Shown: positions 40,981-54,897, numbered from the stretch's first letter. The stretch is 64,000 nucleotides of DNA from Arsenophonus sp. (GCA_031446085.1 CP132901.1:451135-515134), one strand, 5' to 3'. Numbers and translations: made by a program. Notes: generated by a model not told the origin, from the sequence alone.

Positions 40981-41604
40981 TTAAATAACTTTTTTAGAAT
41001 AAAAAATATACTTTTCATGCAAATAATCTACTTCTTTATAAGGAAAAGGTTTATTATCAAAATTTTCAATGACATCATTAGCTTTATTTAATCGTTCAAT
41101 TCTAGAAATTTGACTATAAATTATTTTTTTTACATCTTTTGAAGATGTGTTGTCTCGTTTAATGACTCTATTAATTTGTTCTTTTTCAATACTATCTATA
41201 ACTAATATTCTATTAAATAGTTTTTCTCTTTGATTTTCAAAAAGAAGAGGCATAACACAAATAATATAAGGATATTCTTTATGTGTTTTAATTTTTTTTT
41301 TTATTTCTTTAAAAATAATTGGATGTAATAAAGAATTTAACCATTCTTTTTCTTTTTTATGACAAAAAATAATCTTTCTTAAATATTTACGGTTTAATAA
41401 ACCATCTTTATTTAAGATTTTCGAAGAAAAATGATTTTTAATAATTTTTAAAATTAAATTATTATTAGTTAATATATTTTTAGAAATAATATCAGCATCA
41501 ATTACTAGTACTCCTTTTGAAATAAAAAGATTAGTAATGAGACTTTTTCCAGAACCTATACCGCCTGTTACACCTACTATATAATTATTTTGATTATTTA
41601 CCAT
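40981..41604 (-). CDS. coaE: Dephospho-CoA kinase
   Basis: CoaE phosphorylates dephospho-CoA in the last step of coenzyme A synthesis. The P-loop VTGGIGSGKS lies near the N-terminus, followed by VIDADIISKNIL, LLHPIIFKEI and VMPLLFE. The length is 207 residues from the ATG at 41604, close to E. coli (206). The frame extends to an ATG at 41646, only nine bases from the 5S rRNA end, but those 14 residues have no homology and no ribosome site. It directly follows the rRNA operon on the same strand with no terminator, so it may be read from the rRNA promoter. Confidence 0.9.
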   Translation of the reverse strand: MVNNQNNYIVGVTGGIGSGKSLITNLFISKGVLVIDADIISKNILTNNNLILKIIKNHFSSKILNKDGLLNRKYLRKIIFCHKKEKEWLNSLLHPIIFKEIKKKIKTHKEYPYIICVMPLLFENQREKLFNRILVIDSIEKEQINRVIKRDNTSSKDVKKIIYSQISRIERLNKANDVIENFDNKPFPYKEVDYLHEKYIFYSKKVI

Positions 41605-41654
41605 ACAAATTTCATTAATTATATCAATCAAATTATCTTTATACATAAGATAAG

Positions 41655-41793
41655 AAGTCTAGCAGTTCCCTACTCTCACATGAGGAATCCTCACACTACC
41701 ATTGGCACTACGGCATTTCACTTCTGAGTTCGGTATGGAATCTTATTTAAATAAATAATTCAGGTGGTACTACCGCGCTATTACTGCTAGACA
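41655..41793 (-). rRNA. rrf: 5S ribosomal RNA with enlarged loop C
   Basis: Alignment by eye with E. coli 5S (120 nt) covers the whole molecule: GTCTAGCAGTAATAGCGCGG at the 5' end, CCGAACTCAGAAGTGAAA, GCCGTAGTGCCAATGGTAGT and GAGAGTAGGGAACTGCTAGAC at the 3' end. The terminal helix TGTCTAGCAG with CTGCTAGAC pairs. The gene is about 139 nt because some 19 extra AT-rich bases sit in loop C (separate entry). It is the last rRNA gene of the operon, 36 bases after 23S. Confidence 0.95.
41739..41758 (-). other. Expansion segment inside 5S rRNA loop C
   Basis: E. coli reads CCACCTGACCCCATGCCG here. This gene reads CCACCTGA, then about 20 A/T-rich bases, then TTCCATACCG. The insert can fold as a 6-bp stem TTATTT/AAATAA with an ATTT loop (41743-41758), which would extend out of loop C. 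Helix III on both sides remains complementary. Confidence 0.85.
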
Positions 41794-41829
41794 AAATAAT
41801 ATTTTTTTAAAAAATGTCTTTGGTGTTGT

Positions 41830-44754
<2,925 letters not shown>

Positions 44755-44847
44755 TAACAACCCAAAGACATTTTTTTATACTTTTTTTTTAAAAAAAGTA
44801 TTCTCAAATTATATTTTAAAAGAACGAAAAAAATAAATACTCAGCTA

Positions 44848-44920
44848 TGGAGCTAAGCGGGATTGAACCGCTGACCTCCTGCGTGCAAAGCAGGCGCTCT
44901 ACCAGCTGAGCTATAGCCCC
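44848..44920 (-). tRNA. tRNA-Ala (TGC)
   Basis: The 73-nt cloverleaf begins GGGGCTATAGCTCAGCTGG and ends TAGCTCCA. The G3.U70 wobble that identifies alanine tRNA is present, and the anticodon TGC corresponds to 44885-44887. CCA is not encoded: the next bases are TAG. It lies in the 16S-23S spacer downstream of tRNA-Ile. Confidence 0.97.
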
Positions 44921-44954
44921 TTTATATATTTATATAAATAAATAGGTGTTTTTA

Positions 44955-45028
<74 letters not shown>

Positions 45029-45084
45029 AATAAGTTACATTATTTAGTTTGCATGAATACCCATCTACTATATTTACTTAATAG

Positions 45085-46650
<1,566 letters not shown>

Positions 46651-46770
46651 TATTAAAACACAATCTTCAATAATAAATTAATTTAAAAAAACTAATCTTT
46701 TATAAAGATTAAAAAAATTAATGTTATTTAATAAATAGAATGAGTATCCACGCAAACTTAATATAATTTT

Positions 46771-46781
46771 TTTAAAAGAAC
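46771..46781 (-). promoter_or_regulatory. boxA-like antitermination element in the rRNA leader
   Basis: Leftward, GTTCTTTTAAA lies just after the expected transcription start and resembles the rRNA boxA core GCTCTTTAA used by NusB/NusE/NusG complexes. It is a short match and only suggestive. Confidence 0.4.
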
Positions 46782-46795
46782 TATGTAAATTTTAC

Positions 46796-46824
46796 ATTTT
46801 ACTTAATTTTACAAATAAAGTCAA
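46796..46824 (-). promoter_or_regulatory. rRNA operon promoter
   Basis: Leftward, TTGACT (46819-46824), an exact 17-base spacer and TAAAAT (46796-46801) lie about 146 bases before the 16S 5' end. This is one of the best sigma70 matches in the window and stands where the rrn promoter is expected. The start would fall near 46789. Confidence 0.7.
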
Positions 46825-46845
46825 GTGATTATTATATAATCACTT
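46823..46845 (-). repeat. 9-bp hairpin abutting the rrn -35 box
   Basis: A perfect 9-bp stem (AAGTGATTA/TAATCACTT, 5-base loop) ends at the first two bases of the rrn -35 element. It could be a second terminator protecting the rrn promoter from tyrS read-through, or a protein-binding palindrome in the UP-element position. Confidence 0.5.
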
Positions 46846-46868
46846 TTAAAAATAAATAAACAAATTAA

Positions 46869-46888
46869 GAAGTAAATATTATTACTTC
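46869..46888 (-). terminator. tyrS terminator
   Basis: A 7-bp stem GAAGTAA/TTACTTC with a six-base loop overlaps the tyrS stop codon. Leftward it is followed by TTAATTTGTTTATTTATTTTT, a T-rich tract. It should end the tyrS transcript ahead of the rRNA promoter. Confidence 0.6.
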
Positions 46889-48153
46889 CAGTATATTAAA
46901 AAAAAAACTTTTTTTCCTTTTTTAATTAATGTGTAATGTTTATATAATATATCCTGATTTTGAAAAATATATTCGGGAGATGTAACTAACTTCCCATTAA
47001 TTAAAATCGAATTCGAAATAATCAATTTTTTTGCAAAACTTTTAGAATCTGCAATTTTTGATTTTAATAAAGAATCAACTAAAGATGCACCAATATTTAA
47101 ATTAATTTTTTTTATTCCATCATTAATTAACTGTAAAAAATCTAAAATTTCTAATTTGTCTAATTTTTTAGAAAACAATTTTTTACTCATTCTTTTTGCT
47201 TTAGATAATTCATTCTCTCCATGAACAAAAGATGTCATATGTTCTGCCAATAAATATTGTGCTTTTTTAGATTTTGGATTTTGAATACAAAAATCCTTTA
47301 AATAATTTATCTCATCTAAAGATATTTTAGTAAAATATTTAAGATAAGAATATACATCTATGTCATTAAGATTTATCCAAAATTGATAAAAATCATATAC
47401 ACTCGTTTTATCAGAATTTAACCATATAGTTTTTTTTTCTGTTTTTCCTATTTTATCACCATTTAAATTAACCATTAATGGCAGTGTAATACCATATACT
47501 TTTTTTTTATATAAACAATGAGTTAAATGAATACCAGAAATAATATTACCCCATTGATCTGATCCACCTATTTGAAGCTCCACATTATAAGTTTTATAAA
47601 GATAGGAAAAATCATAAGATTGCATTAAATGATATGAAAATTCGGAATAATTAATTCCATCTTTTTTTTGATCAAAACGTTTTTTAATAGATTCTTTATT
47701 AATCATTTGATTTATAGAAAAAAATTTTCCTATTTTACATAAAAAATATAAAATATTAATTTCTTTAAACCAATCATAATTATTTAATATTTTTACTTTA
47801 CTATTTGAAGAATTTAAATTTAAAAAAAAATAGATTTGTTCACTTATTTTTTTTATATTGTAAAATAATTGATCTATTTTTTGTATTTTTCGCTTACTCA
47901 ATCTAAAACTAGGATCTCCAATTAAACCAGTAGCCCCACCTAAAACAATAATTGGTTTATGGCCTATTTCTTGTAAACTTTTTAAAAAAAATAAAGGAAT
48001 CAAATGTCCAACATGTAAACTATCAGAAGTTGGATCAAAACCACAATAAAAAGCAATTCTTTTTTTAAATCTTAACATTAATTCTTTTTTATTTGTCCAT
48101 TTACTAATTAAATTTCTTTCTTCTAATCGTTTAATCACATCACGAGAAAACAT
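46882..48153 (-). CDS. tyrS: Tyrosyl-tRNA synthetase
   Basis: TyrS is a class I synthetase. The 423 residues (424 in E. coli) carry CGFDPTSDSLHVGHLIPL (HIGH-type motif HVGH), GGATGLIGDPSF, the Tyr pocket stretch QIGGSDQWGNI, and the KMSKS-type KIGKT (KFGKT in E. coli). The C-terminal S4-like RNA-binding domain covers residues ~355-423. It follows pdxH as in E. coli; pdxY, next in E. coli, is absent. Confidence 0.97.
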   Translation of the reverse strand: MFSRDVIKRLEERNLISKWTNKKELMLRFKKRIAFYCGFDPTSDSLHVGHLIPLFFLKSLQEIGHKPIIVLGGATGLIGDPSFRLSKRKIQKIDQLFYNIKKISEQIYFFLNLNSSNSKVKILNNYDWFKEINILYFLCKIGKFFSINQMINKESIKKRFDQKKDGINYSEFSYHLMQSYDFSYLYKTYNVELQIGGSDQWGNIISGIHLTHCLYKKKVYGITLPLMVNLNGDKIGKTEKKTIWLNSDKTSVYDFYQFWINLNDIDVYSYLKYFTKISLDEINYLKDFCIQNPKSKKAQYLLAEHMTSFVHGENELSKAKRMSKKLFSKKLDKLEILDFLQLINDGIKKINLNIGASLVDSLLKSKIADSKSFAKKLIISNSILINGKLVTSPEYIFQNQDILYKHYTLIKKGKKVFFLIYWK

Positions 48154-48221
48154 AAATATCCTTTTGAAATATTTAAAAAATAGAAAAACTAATTTTAAAA
48201 TTAATATTAGTTTATAATATT

Positions 48222-48878
48222 TTACGGTGCTAATCTATATATTATCCAACTTTTATTTTTTTTTTTATACAAAAAACGATCATGAAGACGTTTTGTTCTA
48301 CCCTGCCAAAATTCTACAAAATTAAATTTAATTCTATATCCTCCCCAATAATAAGGATATGGAATTTTTTTATTTTTATATTTTTTTTTATATTTTAGAA
48401 ATAATTTTTCTAGTTGAGAACGATTAGAAATAATACTTGATTGTTTTGAAATTAAAGTTGAAATTTGATTATTTTTAGGTCTACTATAAAAATATTTTTT
48501 TACTTTTAAAAAAGGAATTTTTTCTGCATTTCCGATAAATAAAACCTGACGATCTAAAATGTTCCATGGAAACAAAGCACTAACTTTATTATTTAAAGAA
48601 ATATGTCTAGCTTTACGACTACTAAAATTTGTATAAAATATAAGCCCATTCTTATCAAAATATTTTAACAAAACTATTCTTTGATAAGGTTGACCAAAAT
48701 GATCAACAGTAGATACACACATTGCACTTGGATCAGGTATAGACGATTTATAAGCATCTATTAACCAACGATGAAATATTTTCAATGGATCTTGAGTTAA
48801 ATTATTTCTTCTTAATTCTCCACGAATATACTCTCTACGAATATTATTAATATTAATAGATGATATTTTTTTTTTCAT
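48222..48878 (-). CDS. pdxH: Pyridoxamine/pyridoxine 5'-phosphate oxidase
   Basis: PdxH is an FMN enzyme that makes pyridoxal 5'-phosphate. The 218 residues equal E. coli's length: REYIRGELRRNNLTQDPLKIF, DPSAMCVSTVD, GQPYQRIVLLK, FYTNFSSRKARHISLN, LFPWNILDRQVLFIGNAEKI and FWQGRTKRLHDR. Some terminal positions are Lys/Asn-rich, but the FMN-binding Arg/Lys/Ser residues are in place. It stands ahead of tyrS on the same strand. PLP it makes would serve Alr. Confidence 0.96.
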   Translation of the reverse strand: MKKKISSININNIRREYIRGELRRNNLTQDPLKIFHRWLIDAYKSSIPDPSAMCVSTVDHFGQPYQRIVLLKYFDKNGLIFYTNFSSRKARHISLNNKVSALFPWNILDRQVLFIGNAEKIPFLKVKKYFYSRPKNNQISTLISKQSSIISNRSQLEKLFLKYKKKYKNKKIPYPYYWGGYRIKFNFVEFWQGRTKRLHDRFLYKKKNKSWIIYRLAP

Positions 48879-48941
48879 TTCTATACCTGTATTAATAACT
48901 TTTATTTTATAAAATATTAATTAAATTGCGAAAAAAAATTT

Positions 48942-49988
48942 TTAAAAAATGAAGAAATCACTATTTTTTTCACTAAACATTTGTAATGCTTTTCCTCCTC
49001 CACGAACTACAGAAGTTAAAGGATTTACATCAACAATTACAGGCATTTTCAATTCATTCATAAATAAATGATCGAAATTTCTTAATAAAGAACTACCTCC
49101 TGTTAAAACTATTCCTTTTTGTGAAACATCAGAAGCTAACTCTGGAGGACATTTTTCTAAAACACATTTTACTAAATTAATTAAATTCATAATTGGATCT
49201 TTTAATGCTTCTATCACTTCAGTAGAATTTAAAATTAAACTTCGAGGTATACCTTCAGATACATTTCGACCTCTAATTTCCATTTTTTTTATCTGATCAT
49301 TAATTTTAATAGCACAACCTATCTTATGTTTAATCTTTTCAGCAGTTGTTTCACCTATCAATATACCATATTGACGACGAACATAATTTATAATACTTTC
49401 ATTAAATTTATCTCCACCAATACGAGTAGAAGAAGAATATACTATTCCATTCAAAGAAATAACAGCGACTTCTGTAGTACCTCCACCAATATCAACAATC
49501 ATAGAACCTTTAGCTTTATAAATCGGTAATCCCACTCCTATTGCTGCTGCCATTGGTTCTGAAATTAATAAAACTTCACGCACATTACTTGCATGTAAAA
49601 CAGACTCTCTAATCGCACGCTTTTCAACTTGTGTTGCTCCTATTGGAACACAAACTAATATTCTGGGACGAGGACATAAAAAACACTTCTTATGTACCTT
49701 TCTAATGAAAAATTGCAGCATCTTTTCAGTAATATCAAAATCAGCTATAACTCCATCTTTCATAGGACGAATTGCATAAATATTATTTGGAGTTCGTCCT
49801 AACATTCTTTTTGCTTCATATCCTATTGCAACTATATTCGTCTTTAAATTTATTTTATTTTTCTTAATAGCTACAACAGAAGGTTCATTTAAAACAATTC
49901 CTTTTTCTTTTATATAAATCAAAGTATTTGCCGTACCTAAATCTATAGATAAATCCTGAGTAAAAAAACTTCGAATTTTTTTAAACAT
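48942..49988 (-). CDS. mreB: Rod-shape actin homologue MreB
   Basis: MreB is a membrane-associated actin that steers lateral wall synthesis. The 348 residues (347 in E. coli) include the amphipathic N-terminus [75 protein letters not shown] and [15 protein letters not shown]. mreC and mreD, its usual downstream partners, are not adjacent: pdxH follows instead. Its other neighbour, aroQ-accB-accC, is as in E. coli. Confidence 0.97.
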   Translation of the reverse strand: MFKKIRSFFTQDLSIDLGTANTLIYIKEKGIVLNEPSVVAIKKNKINLKTNIVAIGYEAKRMLGRTPNNIYAIRPMKDGVIADFDITEKMLQFFIRKVHKKCFLCPRPRILVCVPIGATQVEKRAIRESVLHASNVREVLLISEPMAAAIGVGLPIYKAKGSMIVDIGGGTTEVAVISLNGIVYSSSTRIGGDKFNESIINYVRRQYGILIGETTAEKIKHKIGCAIKINDQIKKMEIRGRNVSEGIPRSLILNSTEVIEALKDPIMNLINLVKCVLEKCPPELASDVSQKGIVLTGGSSLLRNFDHLFMNELKMPVIVDVNPLTSVVRGGGKALQMFSEKNSDFFIF

Positions 49989-50220
49989 ACCTTAAAAAAC
50001 CTGTAAAAATTATTTAAATTTAAGTATATTATCATAAAAAAAAAATAATAAAAAATTACATTTATATATTGTATTTTTTTTAAAATCGAAATATATCATA
50101 TATTTAATAAACGTGAAAATATCTTTTAAATCTCATTGATATTATCTTTTTCAATAATATGAAATCTGTAAATTTTATTTTTTTTAAGTATAATAAAAAA
50201 TATTTATAAGGATTAAAAAA

Positions 50221-50691
50221 ATGAAATTTCATTTTCATGTTTTAATTTTAAATGGACCAAATTTAAATATGTTAGGAAAGAGAGAAGAAAAAATATACGG
50301 AATAGAAAATTTAAAAAATATTAATAATAATATTATAGAAAAAGCTAAACAACTTGATATTTACACTACTTTTTTTCAATCTAATGCAGAATATCAATTG
50401 ATAAATAAAATACATAACGCCTATAAAAAAATAGATTTTATCTTAATTAATCCAGGAGCTTTAGCTCATAGTAGTATTGCATTAAGGGATGCAATACTAA
50501 GTGTAAATATTGATTTTTATGAAATTCATATAAGTAATATTTATAAAAGAGAAAAATTTAGACATTTTTCTTATTTATCCGACATTGCAGTTGGTGTAAT
50601 TTGTGGTTTTGGTCAAAATACCTACCTTTACGCTTTAGATGCTGCTTATCAATTTTTAATAAAAAACAAAATGAATGTTAATAAAAGTTAA
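50221..50691 (+). CDS. aroQ: 3-dehydroquinate dehydratase, type II
   Basis: AroQ dehydrates 3-dehydroquinate in the shikimate pathway. The 156 residues (150 for E. coli-type AroQ) show [50 protein letters not shown] and [21 protein letters not shown] with the catalytic His. GAGVICGFG-like [10 protein letters not shown] completes the fold. AAGGA seven bases upstream is a clear ribosome site. It precedes accB, as in many gammaproteobacteria. Shikimate would serve folate, ubiquinone or aromatic amino acids. Confidence 0.96.
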   Translation: MKFHFHVLILNGPNLNMLGKREEKIYGIENLKNINNNIIEKAKQLDIYTTFFQSNAEYQLINKIHNAYKKIDFILINPGALAHSSIALRDAILSVNIDFYEIHISNIYKREKFRHFSYLSDIAVGVICGFGQNTYLYALDAAYQFLIKNKMNVNKS

Positions 50692-50716
50692 CATTCATAA
50701 AAAATTGGAAAAAACT

Positions 50717-51169
50717 ATGGATATTCGAAAAATAAAAAAATTAATTAAATTAGTTGAAAAATCAGGAATTATAGAGCTAGAAATTTCTGAAGGCAAAGAA
50801 TCAATACGAATAAATCGATTAAATAATATAGGTCAAACATCAGTTTTGCAACAAAATCACAATATTTCAAAGTCAATGTTAACCGATTCAAACAATTACA
50901 TTAAAAAAAACCAAAAAATAGTAAAAAAAAATACTGAACATGTCATTCGTTCACCTATGGTTGGAACATTCTATTCCTCTCCAAACCCAGAATCAAAACC
51001 TTTTATTAAAATAGGACAAAAAGTTTTAATTGGAGATACTTTATGTATAATTGAAGCAATGAAAATGATGAATCAAATAGAAAATAATAAAGAAGGAATT
51101 GTTAAAAATATTCTTGTAGAAAATGGAGAATCTGTTGAATTTGATCAACCTTTAATTGTTATTGAATAA
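50717..51169 (+). CDS. accB: Biotin carboxyl carrier protein AccB
   Basis: AccB carries the biotin of acetyl-CoA carboxylase. The 150 residues begin [20 protein letters not shown], as in E. coli, then a short Asn/Gln/Lys linker replacing the Ala/Pro linker, then the biotinyl domain with [13 protein letters not shown] and the biotinylation motif EAMKMMNQ. The start at 50717, with GGAA upstream, is set by homology; an in-frame ATG at 50675 overlaps aroQ. accC follows after 26 bases. Confidence 0.97.
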   Translation: MDIRKIKKLIKLVEKSGIIELEISEGKESIRINRLNNIGQTSVLQQNHNISKSMLTDSNNYIKKNQKIVKKNTEHVIRSPMVGTFYSSPNPESKPFIKIGQKVLIGDTLCIIEAMKMMNQIENNKEGIVKNILVENGESVEFDQPLIVIE

Positions 51170-51195
51170 TAAAATCAAAATGAGGTATTATATTG

Positions 51196-52551
51196 ATGTT
51201 TAAAAAAATTCTCATTGCTAATAGAGGCGAAATCGCTTTAAGAATTTTACGTGCTTGTAAAGAACTCGATATTAAAACAGTTGCTATTCATTCTACAGCA
51301 GACAAAAATTTAAAACATGTCTTATTGGCAGATGAAACTGTTTGTATAGGTCCATCTGAATCTTCTAAAAGTTATTTAAATATTCCTGCTATTATATCAG
51401 CAGCAGAAATTACTGGATCTGAAGCCATACATCCTGGATATGGATTTTTATCAGAAAATGCAGATTTTGCAGAACAAGTTGAACAATCTGGATTTAAATT
51501 TATTGGACCAAAACCTGAAACAATCAAATTAATGGGAGATAAGATCTCTGCGATACAGATTATGAAAAAAATAGGAATTAATTGTCTTCCTGGATCTAAT
51601 GAACCATTAAAAAATAATATTGAAATTAGCAAAAAAATTGCAAAAAAAATAGGATATCCCATTATAATAAAATCTTCTCAAGGAGGAGGGGGGAGAGGAA
51701 TGTGTATTGTATATCATGAAAATGATTTAGAAAAATCAATATTATTAACTCAATCAGAATCTAAATCAATCTTTAACAACAACACCATTTATATAGAAAA
51801 ATTTTTAAAAAACCCTAAACATATTGAAGTACAAATTTTATCAGATGGAAAAAATGCTATTTATTTATTTGAAAGAGATTGTTCAATACAAAGAAGATAT
51901 CAAAAAATTATAGAAGAAGCACCGGCTATCAATATAAAACCACATATCAGAAAAATTATAGGTGAATGTTGTGTACAAGCATGTTTAGAAATTAATTATC
52001 GTGGAGCTGGAACTTTTGAATTTCTCTATGAAAATGAAAAATTCTATTTTATTGAAATGAATACGAGAATTCAAGTTGAACATACCATTACTGAAATGAT
52101 TACAGGAATAGATCTAATTAAAAATCAAATTAAAATAGCCTATGGATTACCACTAATGATCAAACAAGATCAATTAAAAATCAATGGACATTCCATAGAA
52201 TGTCGAATAAATGCAGAAGATTCTACTACTTTTTTACCAAATTCTGGAAAAATTGCATGTTTGCATGTTCCAGGAGGATTAGGTATAAGATGGGAATCAC
52301 ATATTTATAATGGCTATACCATACCAACTTATTATGATTCTATGATAGCAAAATTAATATCATATGGAGAAAATAGAAATATAGCAATTAAAAGAATGAA
52401 AAATGCTTTATCAGAATTAATCATAGACGGAATCAAAACTAATATTACTTTACAAAAAGCAATTATTAATGAAAAAAATTTTATTCAAGGAAAAACTAAT
52501 ATTCATTATTTAGAAAATCATTCTAATTATTTTCTAAAATTGAAATACTAA
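51196..52551 (+). CDS. accC: Biotin carboxylase AccC
   Basis: AccC carboxylates biotin on AccB using ATP and bicarbonate. The 451 residues (449 in E. coli) show [39 protein letters not shown], the ATP-grasp glycine loop [11 protein letters not shown], and the catalytic [12 protein letters not shown]. The ATG at 51196 is preferred over the preceding TTG; GAGG lies about ten bases upstream. Its last four bases overlap the convergent nadK end. Confidence 0.98.
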   Translation: MFKKILIANRGEIALRILRACKELDIKTVAIHSTADKNLKHVLLADETVCIGPSESSKSYLNIPAIISAAEITGSEAIHPGYGFLSENADFAEQVEQSGFKFIGPKPETIKLMGDKISAIQIMKKIGINCLPGSNEPLKNNIEISKKIAKKIGYPIIIKSSQGGGGRGMCIVYHENDLEKSILLTQSESKSIFNNNTIYIEKFLKNPKHIEVQILSDGKNAIYLFERDCSIQRRYQKIIEEAPAINIKPHIRKIIGECCVQACLEINYRGAGTFEFLYENEKFYFIEMNTRIQVEHTITEMITGIDLIKNQIKIAYGLPLMIKQDQLKINGHSIECRINAEDSTTFLPNSGKIACLHVPGGLGIRWESHIYNGYTIPTYYDSMIAKLISYGENRNIAIKRMKNALSELIIDGIKTNITLQKAIINEKNFIQGKTNIHYLENHSNYFLKLKY

Positions 52552-53453
52552 ATATATCTTTTTAACCAACCAAGTTTCATTCGAAGAAAATTAAAATAAT
52601 CATAATAATAGGGATGAATAAAATATAATTTTTTATTACTTTTTTTAATAAAAATTTCATCTCCTTCTTCTATAGAAGAAACTATTTGACTATCAAACAT
52701 AATTTGATAGTTAATACACTTTTCTTTAAACTTTAAATTAATAATACTATTACTATTAATAACAATAGGTCTTGATGAAAGAGTATGAGGAAACATTGCA
52801 GTTAAAATAATCACATCTGAATTTGGAATTACAATAGGACCACCTGCTGAAAGTGAATAAGCTGTAGAACCTGTTGGTGTGCTAATAATTAATCCATCAG
52901 AACGTTGAGAAAATGCAAACTTGTTATTAATAAATACTTCAAAATCAATCATATTAGCTATTTTTGAAGAATGTAAAATTACTTCATTAATTGCAATAAA
53001 ATTTAAAAAATTTTTTTTATTCAATTTATTTATTTTTATTTCCAATACAAAACGTTTTTCTTCAAAAAAATTACCTTGCAATATTTGATCTAAAAAATGT
53101 AAAAAATTTTTTGAACTGAGATCAGTTAAAAAACCAAGATTCCCTTGATTTATACCAATTATTTTCTTTTGATAATTAATTATTGTTCTAGCTATTCTCA
53201 ACATGCTACCATTACCGCCGATAATAATTATTAAATCTACTATTTTTCCAATTGTAATTAAATCTTTTACAAAGATATTAGAATTTAAATTTAATTTTTT
53301 TTTTATTTTTTCTTCAATAAAAACTTTATAATTTTGGTTATTTAACCAATTAAATAAAATTTTATATAATTTTAATCCCTGAAAATTTCTAGGATTACCA
53401 ACAATTCCAATTTTTTTAAACAAAAAACTATTTTTTTTATTTTTAATAGACAC
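52548..53453 (-). CDS. nadK: NAD kinase with altered GGDG motif
   Basis: NadK phosphorylates NAD to NADP. The 301 residues (292 in E. coli) align throughout: [46 protein letters not shown] and [30 protein letters not shown]. The hallmark GGDG motif reads GGNGS: residue 81 is Asn (codon AAT at 53211-53213) where NAD kinases have a conserved, functionally important Asp. All other motifs are intact and the frame is open, so whether it is active is uncertain. It is divergent from grpE, as in E. coli. Confidence 0.93.
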   Translation of the reverse strand: MSIKNKKNSFLFKKIGIVGNPRNFQGLKLYKILFNWLNNQNYKVFIEEKIKKKLNLNSNIFVKDLITIGKIVDLIIIIGGNGSMLRIARTIINYQKKIIGINQGNLGFLTDLSSKNFLHFLDQILQGNFFEEKRFVLEIKINKLNKKNFLNFIAINEVILHSSKIANMIDFEVFINNKFAFSQRSDGLIISTPTGSTAYSLSAGGPIVIPNSDVIILTAMFPHTLSSRPIVINSNSIINLKFKEKCINYQIMFDSQIVSSIEEGDEIFIKKSNKKLYFIHPYYYDYFNFLRMKLGWLKRYI

Positions 53454-53484
53454 TATTAATTCCTTTCATAAATAATTATAATCT

Positions 53485-53512
53485 CTTGAAACTATATTTT
53501 TTATCCCCATTA
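53485..53512 (+). promoter_or_regulatory. Sigma32 heat-shock promoter of grpE
   Basis: CTTGAAA (53485-53491), a 13-base spacer and CCCCATTA (53505-53512) match the sigma32 consensus CTTGAAA/CCCCATNT without a mismatch. It lies about 60 bases ahead of grpE, a canonical heat-shock gene. The run of four C is unusual in this AT-rich DNA and supports selection. Confidence 0.85.
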
Positions 53513-53570
53513 TTACTAAATTAGTTTATAATTTTTCAAAAAAACAAAAATACAAAATGTGGGGATACTC

Positions 53571-54176
53571 ATGAACAAAAAAGAAAAAATACATAATGAG
53601 AAAACTTCTACAAATATAGAAAAAGAAAATCAAAAAATTGAAAATAATAAATTCACTGAAGAAATTCATGATGTCAATCCGCAAATAGAAAAACAAATTA
53701 CAAAATATACCAATGAAACAATTTTAAAATTAAAAGAAGAAATTAACATATTAAAAAAAAAAGAAAGAGATATTATACTACGTTCTAAGGCTGAAATTGA
53801 AAATATAAGAAAAAGAAATGAAAAAGATATTGAAAAAGCTTATAAATTTTCATTAGAAAATTTTATAAATGATTTGCTTCCAGTTATCGATAATTTAGAA
53901 AGAGCAATATCAATTTTTGATAAAAATACCAAACAATATCCTTCTATTTTAGAAGGATTAGAATTAACATTAAAAACTTTTTTAAACATATTAAATAAAA
54001 ATGGTATAAACAGCATAGAAAAAAATAATGTTCCATTTGATCCTTCTTTACATCAAGCAGTAACTGTTAAAAAATCTGACAAACATGAACCAAACCAAGT
54101 AATTGATGTGATGCAAAAAGGATATACAATACATGGAAGATTACTTAGACCAGCGATTGTAATCGTATCACAATAA
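53571..54176 (+). CDS. grpE: Nucleotide exchange factor GrpE
   Basis: GrpE releases ADP from DnaK. The 201 residues (197 in E. coli) begin with a charged disordered region and a long coiled coil (residues ~50-95, ILRSKAEIENIRKRNEKDIEKAYKFS). The beta domain contains NNVPFDPSLHQAV and MQKGYTIHGRLLRPAIVIV. The start at 53571 is chosen because GGGGA lies five bases upstream; an in-frame GTG at 53559 overlaps that ribosome site. A sigma32-type promoter precedes it. Confidence 0.96.
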   Translation: MNKKEKIHNEKTSTNIEKENQKIENNKFTEEIHDVNPQIEKQITKYTNETILKLKEEINILKKKERDIILRSKAEIENIRKRNEKDIEKAYKFSLENFINDLLPVIDNLERAISIFDKNTKQYPSILEGLELTLKTFLNILNKNGINSIEKNNVPFDPSLHQAVTVKKSDKHEPNQVIDVMQKGYTIHGRLLRPAIVIVSQ

Positions 54177-54216
54177 AATCTTTATATAAAAAAAATATTA
54201 TTATGTAATAACATTT

Positions 54217-54897
54217 TTAATTTGAAATATACCAATCAATAGGTTTTTTTTTTTGATTTACTAATAAATAATTTGTTTTTGTAAAATGTTTACATCCAAA
54301 AAAACCGTTAAAAACAGAAAATGGAGATGGATGGGATGCCTTTAATATAAAATGCTTTTTAGTATTAATTAATTTAACTTTTTTTTGAGCATACTTTCCC
54401 CATAATAAAAAAATTACTCCATCATGAAAATGACTAATAATAGAAATGATTTTATTAGTAAAAATTTCCCATCCAATATTCATATGAGAATTTGGTCTAC
54501 CTTCTTCTACAGTTAATACACTATTTAATAATAATACACCTTGTTTTGCCCAATAAGCTAAATTTCCATTTTTTATAGAATTAGAAAATGACATATCATT
54601 CTCTAATTCTATAAAAATATTCCTTAAAGAAGGAGGAATAATATTTGAATTAACAGAAAAACATAATCCATTAGCTTGATCCTTACCATGATAAGGATCT
54701 TGACCAATAATTACTACTTTAATTGAATTAAATTTTGTATAATAGAAAGCATTAAAAATTTTATTAAATGAAGGATAAATAATAAATCCGCTTTTTTTCC
54801 TCATATAAAGAAAATTTAATATTTTAATGAAATATTTTTTTTTTTTTTCTAAATCAATTATTTTTTTCCACGTTAAAGAATTTTTCTGATATATCAT
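54217..54897 (-). CDS. ung: Uracil-DNA glycosylase
   Basis: Ung removes uracil from DNA at the start of base excision repair. The 226 residues (229 in E. coli) contain GQDPYHGKDQANGLCFSV with the catalytic Asp, LLNSVLTVEEGRPNSHMNIGWE, LLWGKYAQKK and the HPSP loop with the catalytic His in ASHPSPFSVFNGFFGCKHF. Keeping it may counter cytosine deamination in an AT-biased genome. It converges on grpE with a 40-bp gap. Confidence 0.96.
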   Translation of the reverse strand: MIYQKNSLTWKKIIDLEKKKKYFIKILNFLYMRKKSGFIIYPSFNKIFNAFYYTKFNSIKVVIIGQDPYHGKDQANGLCFSVNSNIIPPSLRNIFIELENDMSFSNSIKNGNLAYWAKQGVLLLNSVLTVEEGRPNSHMNIGWEIFTNKIISIISHFHDGVIFLLWGKYAQKKVKLINTKKHFILKASHPSPFSVFNGFFGCKHFTKTNYLLVNQKKKPIDWYISN

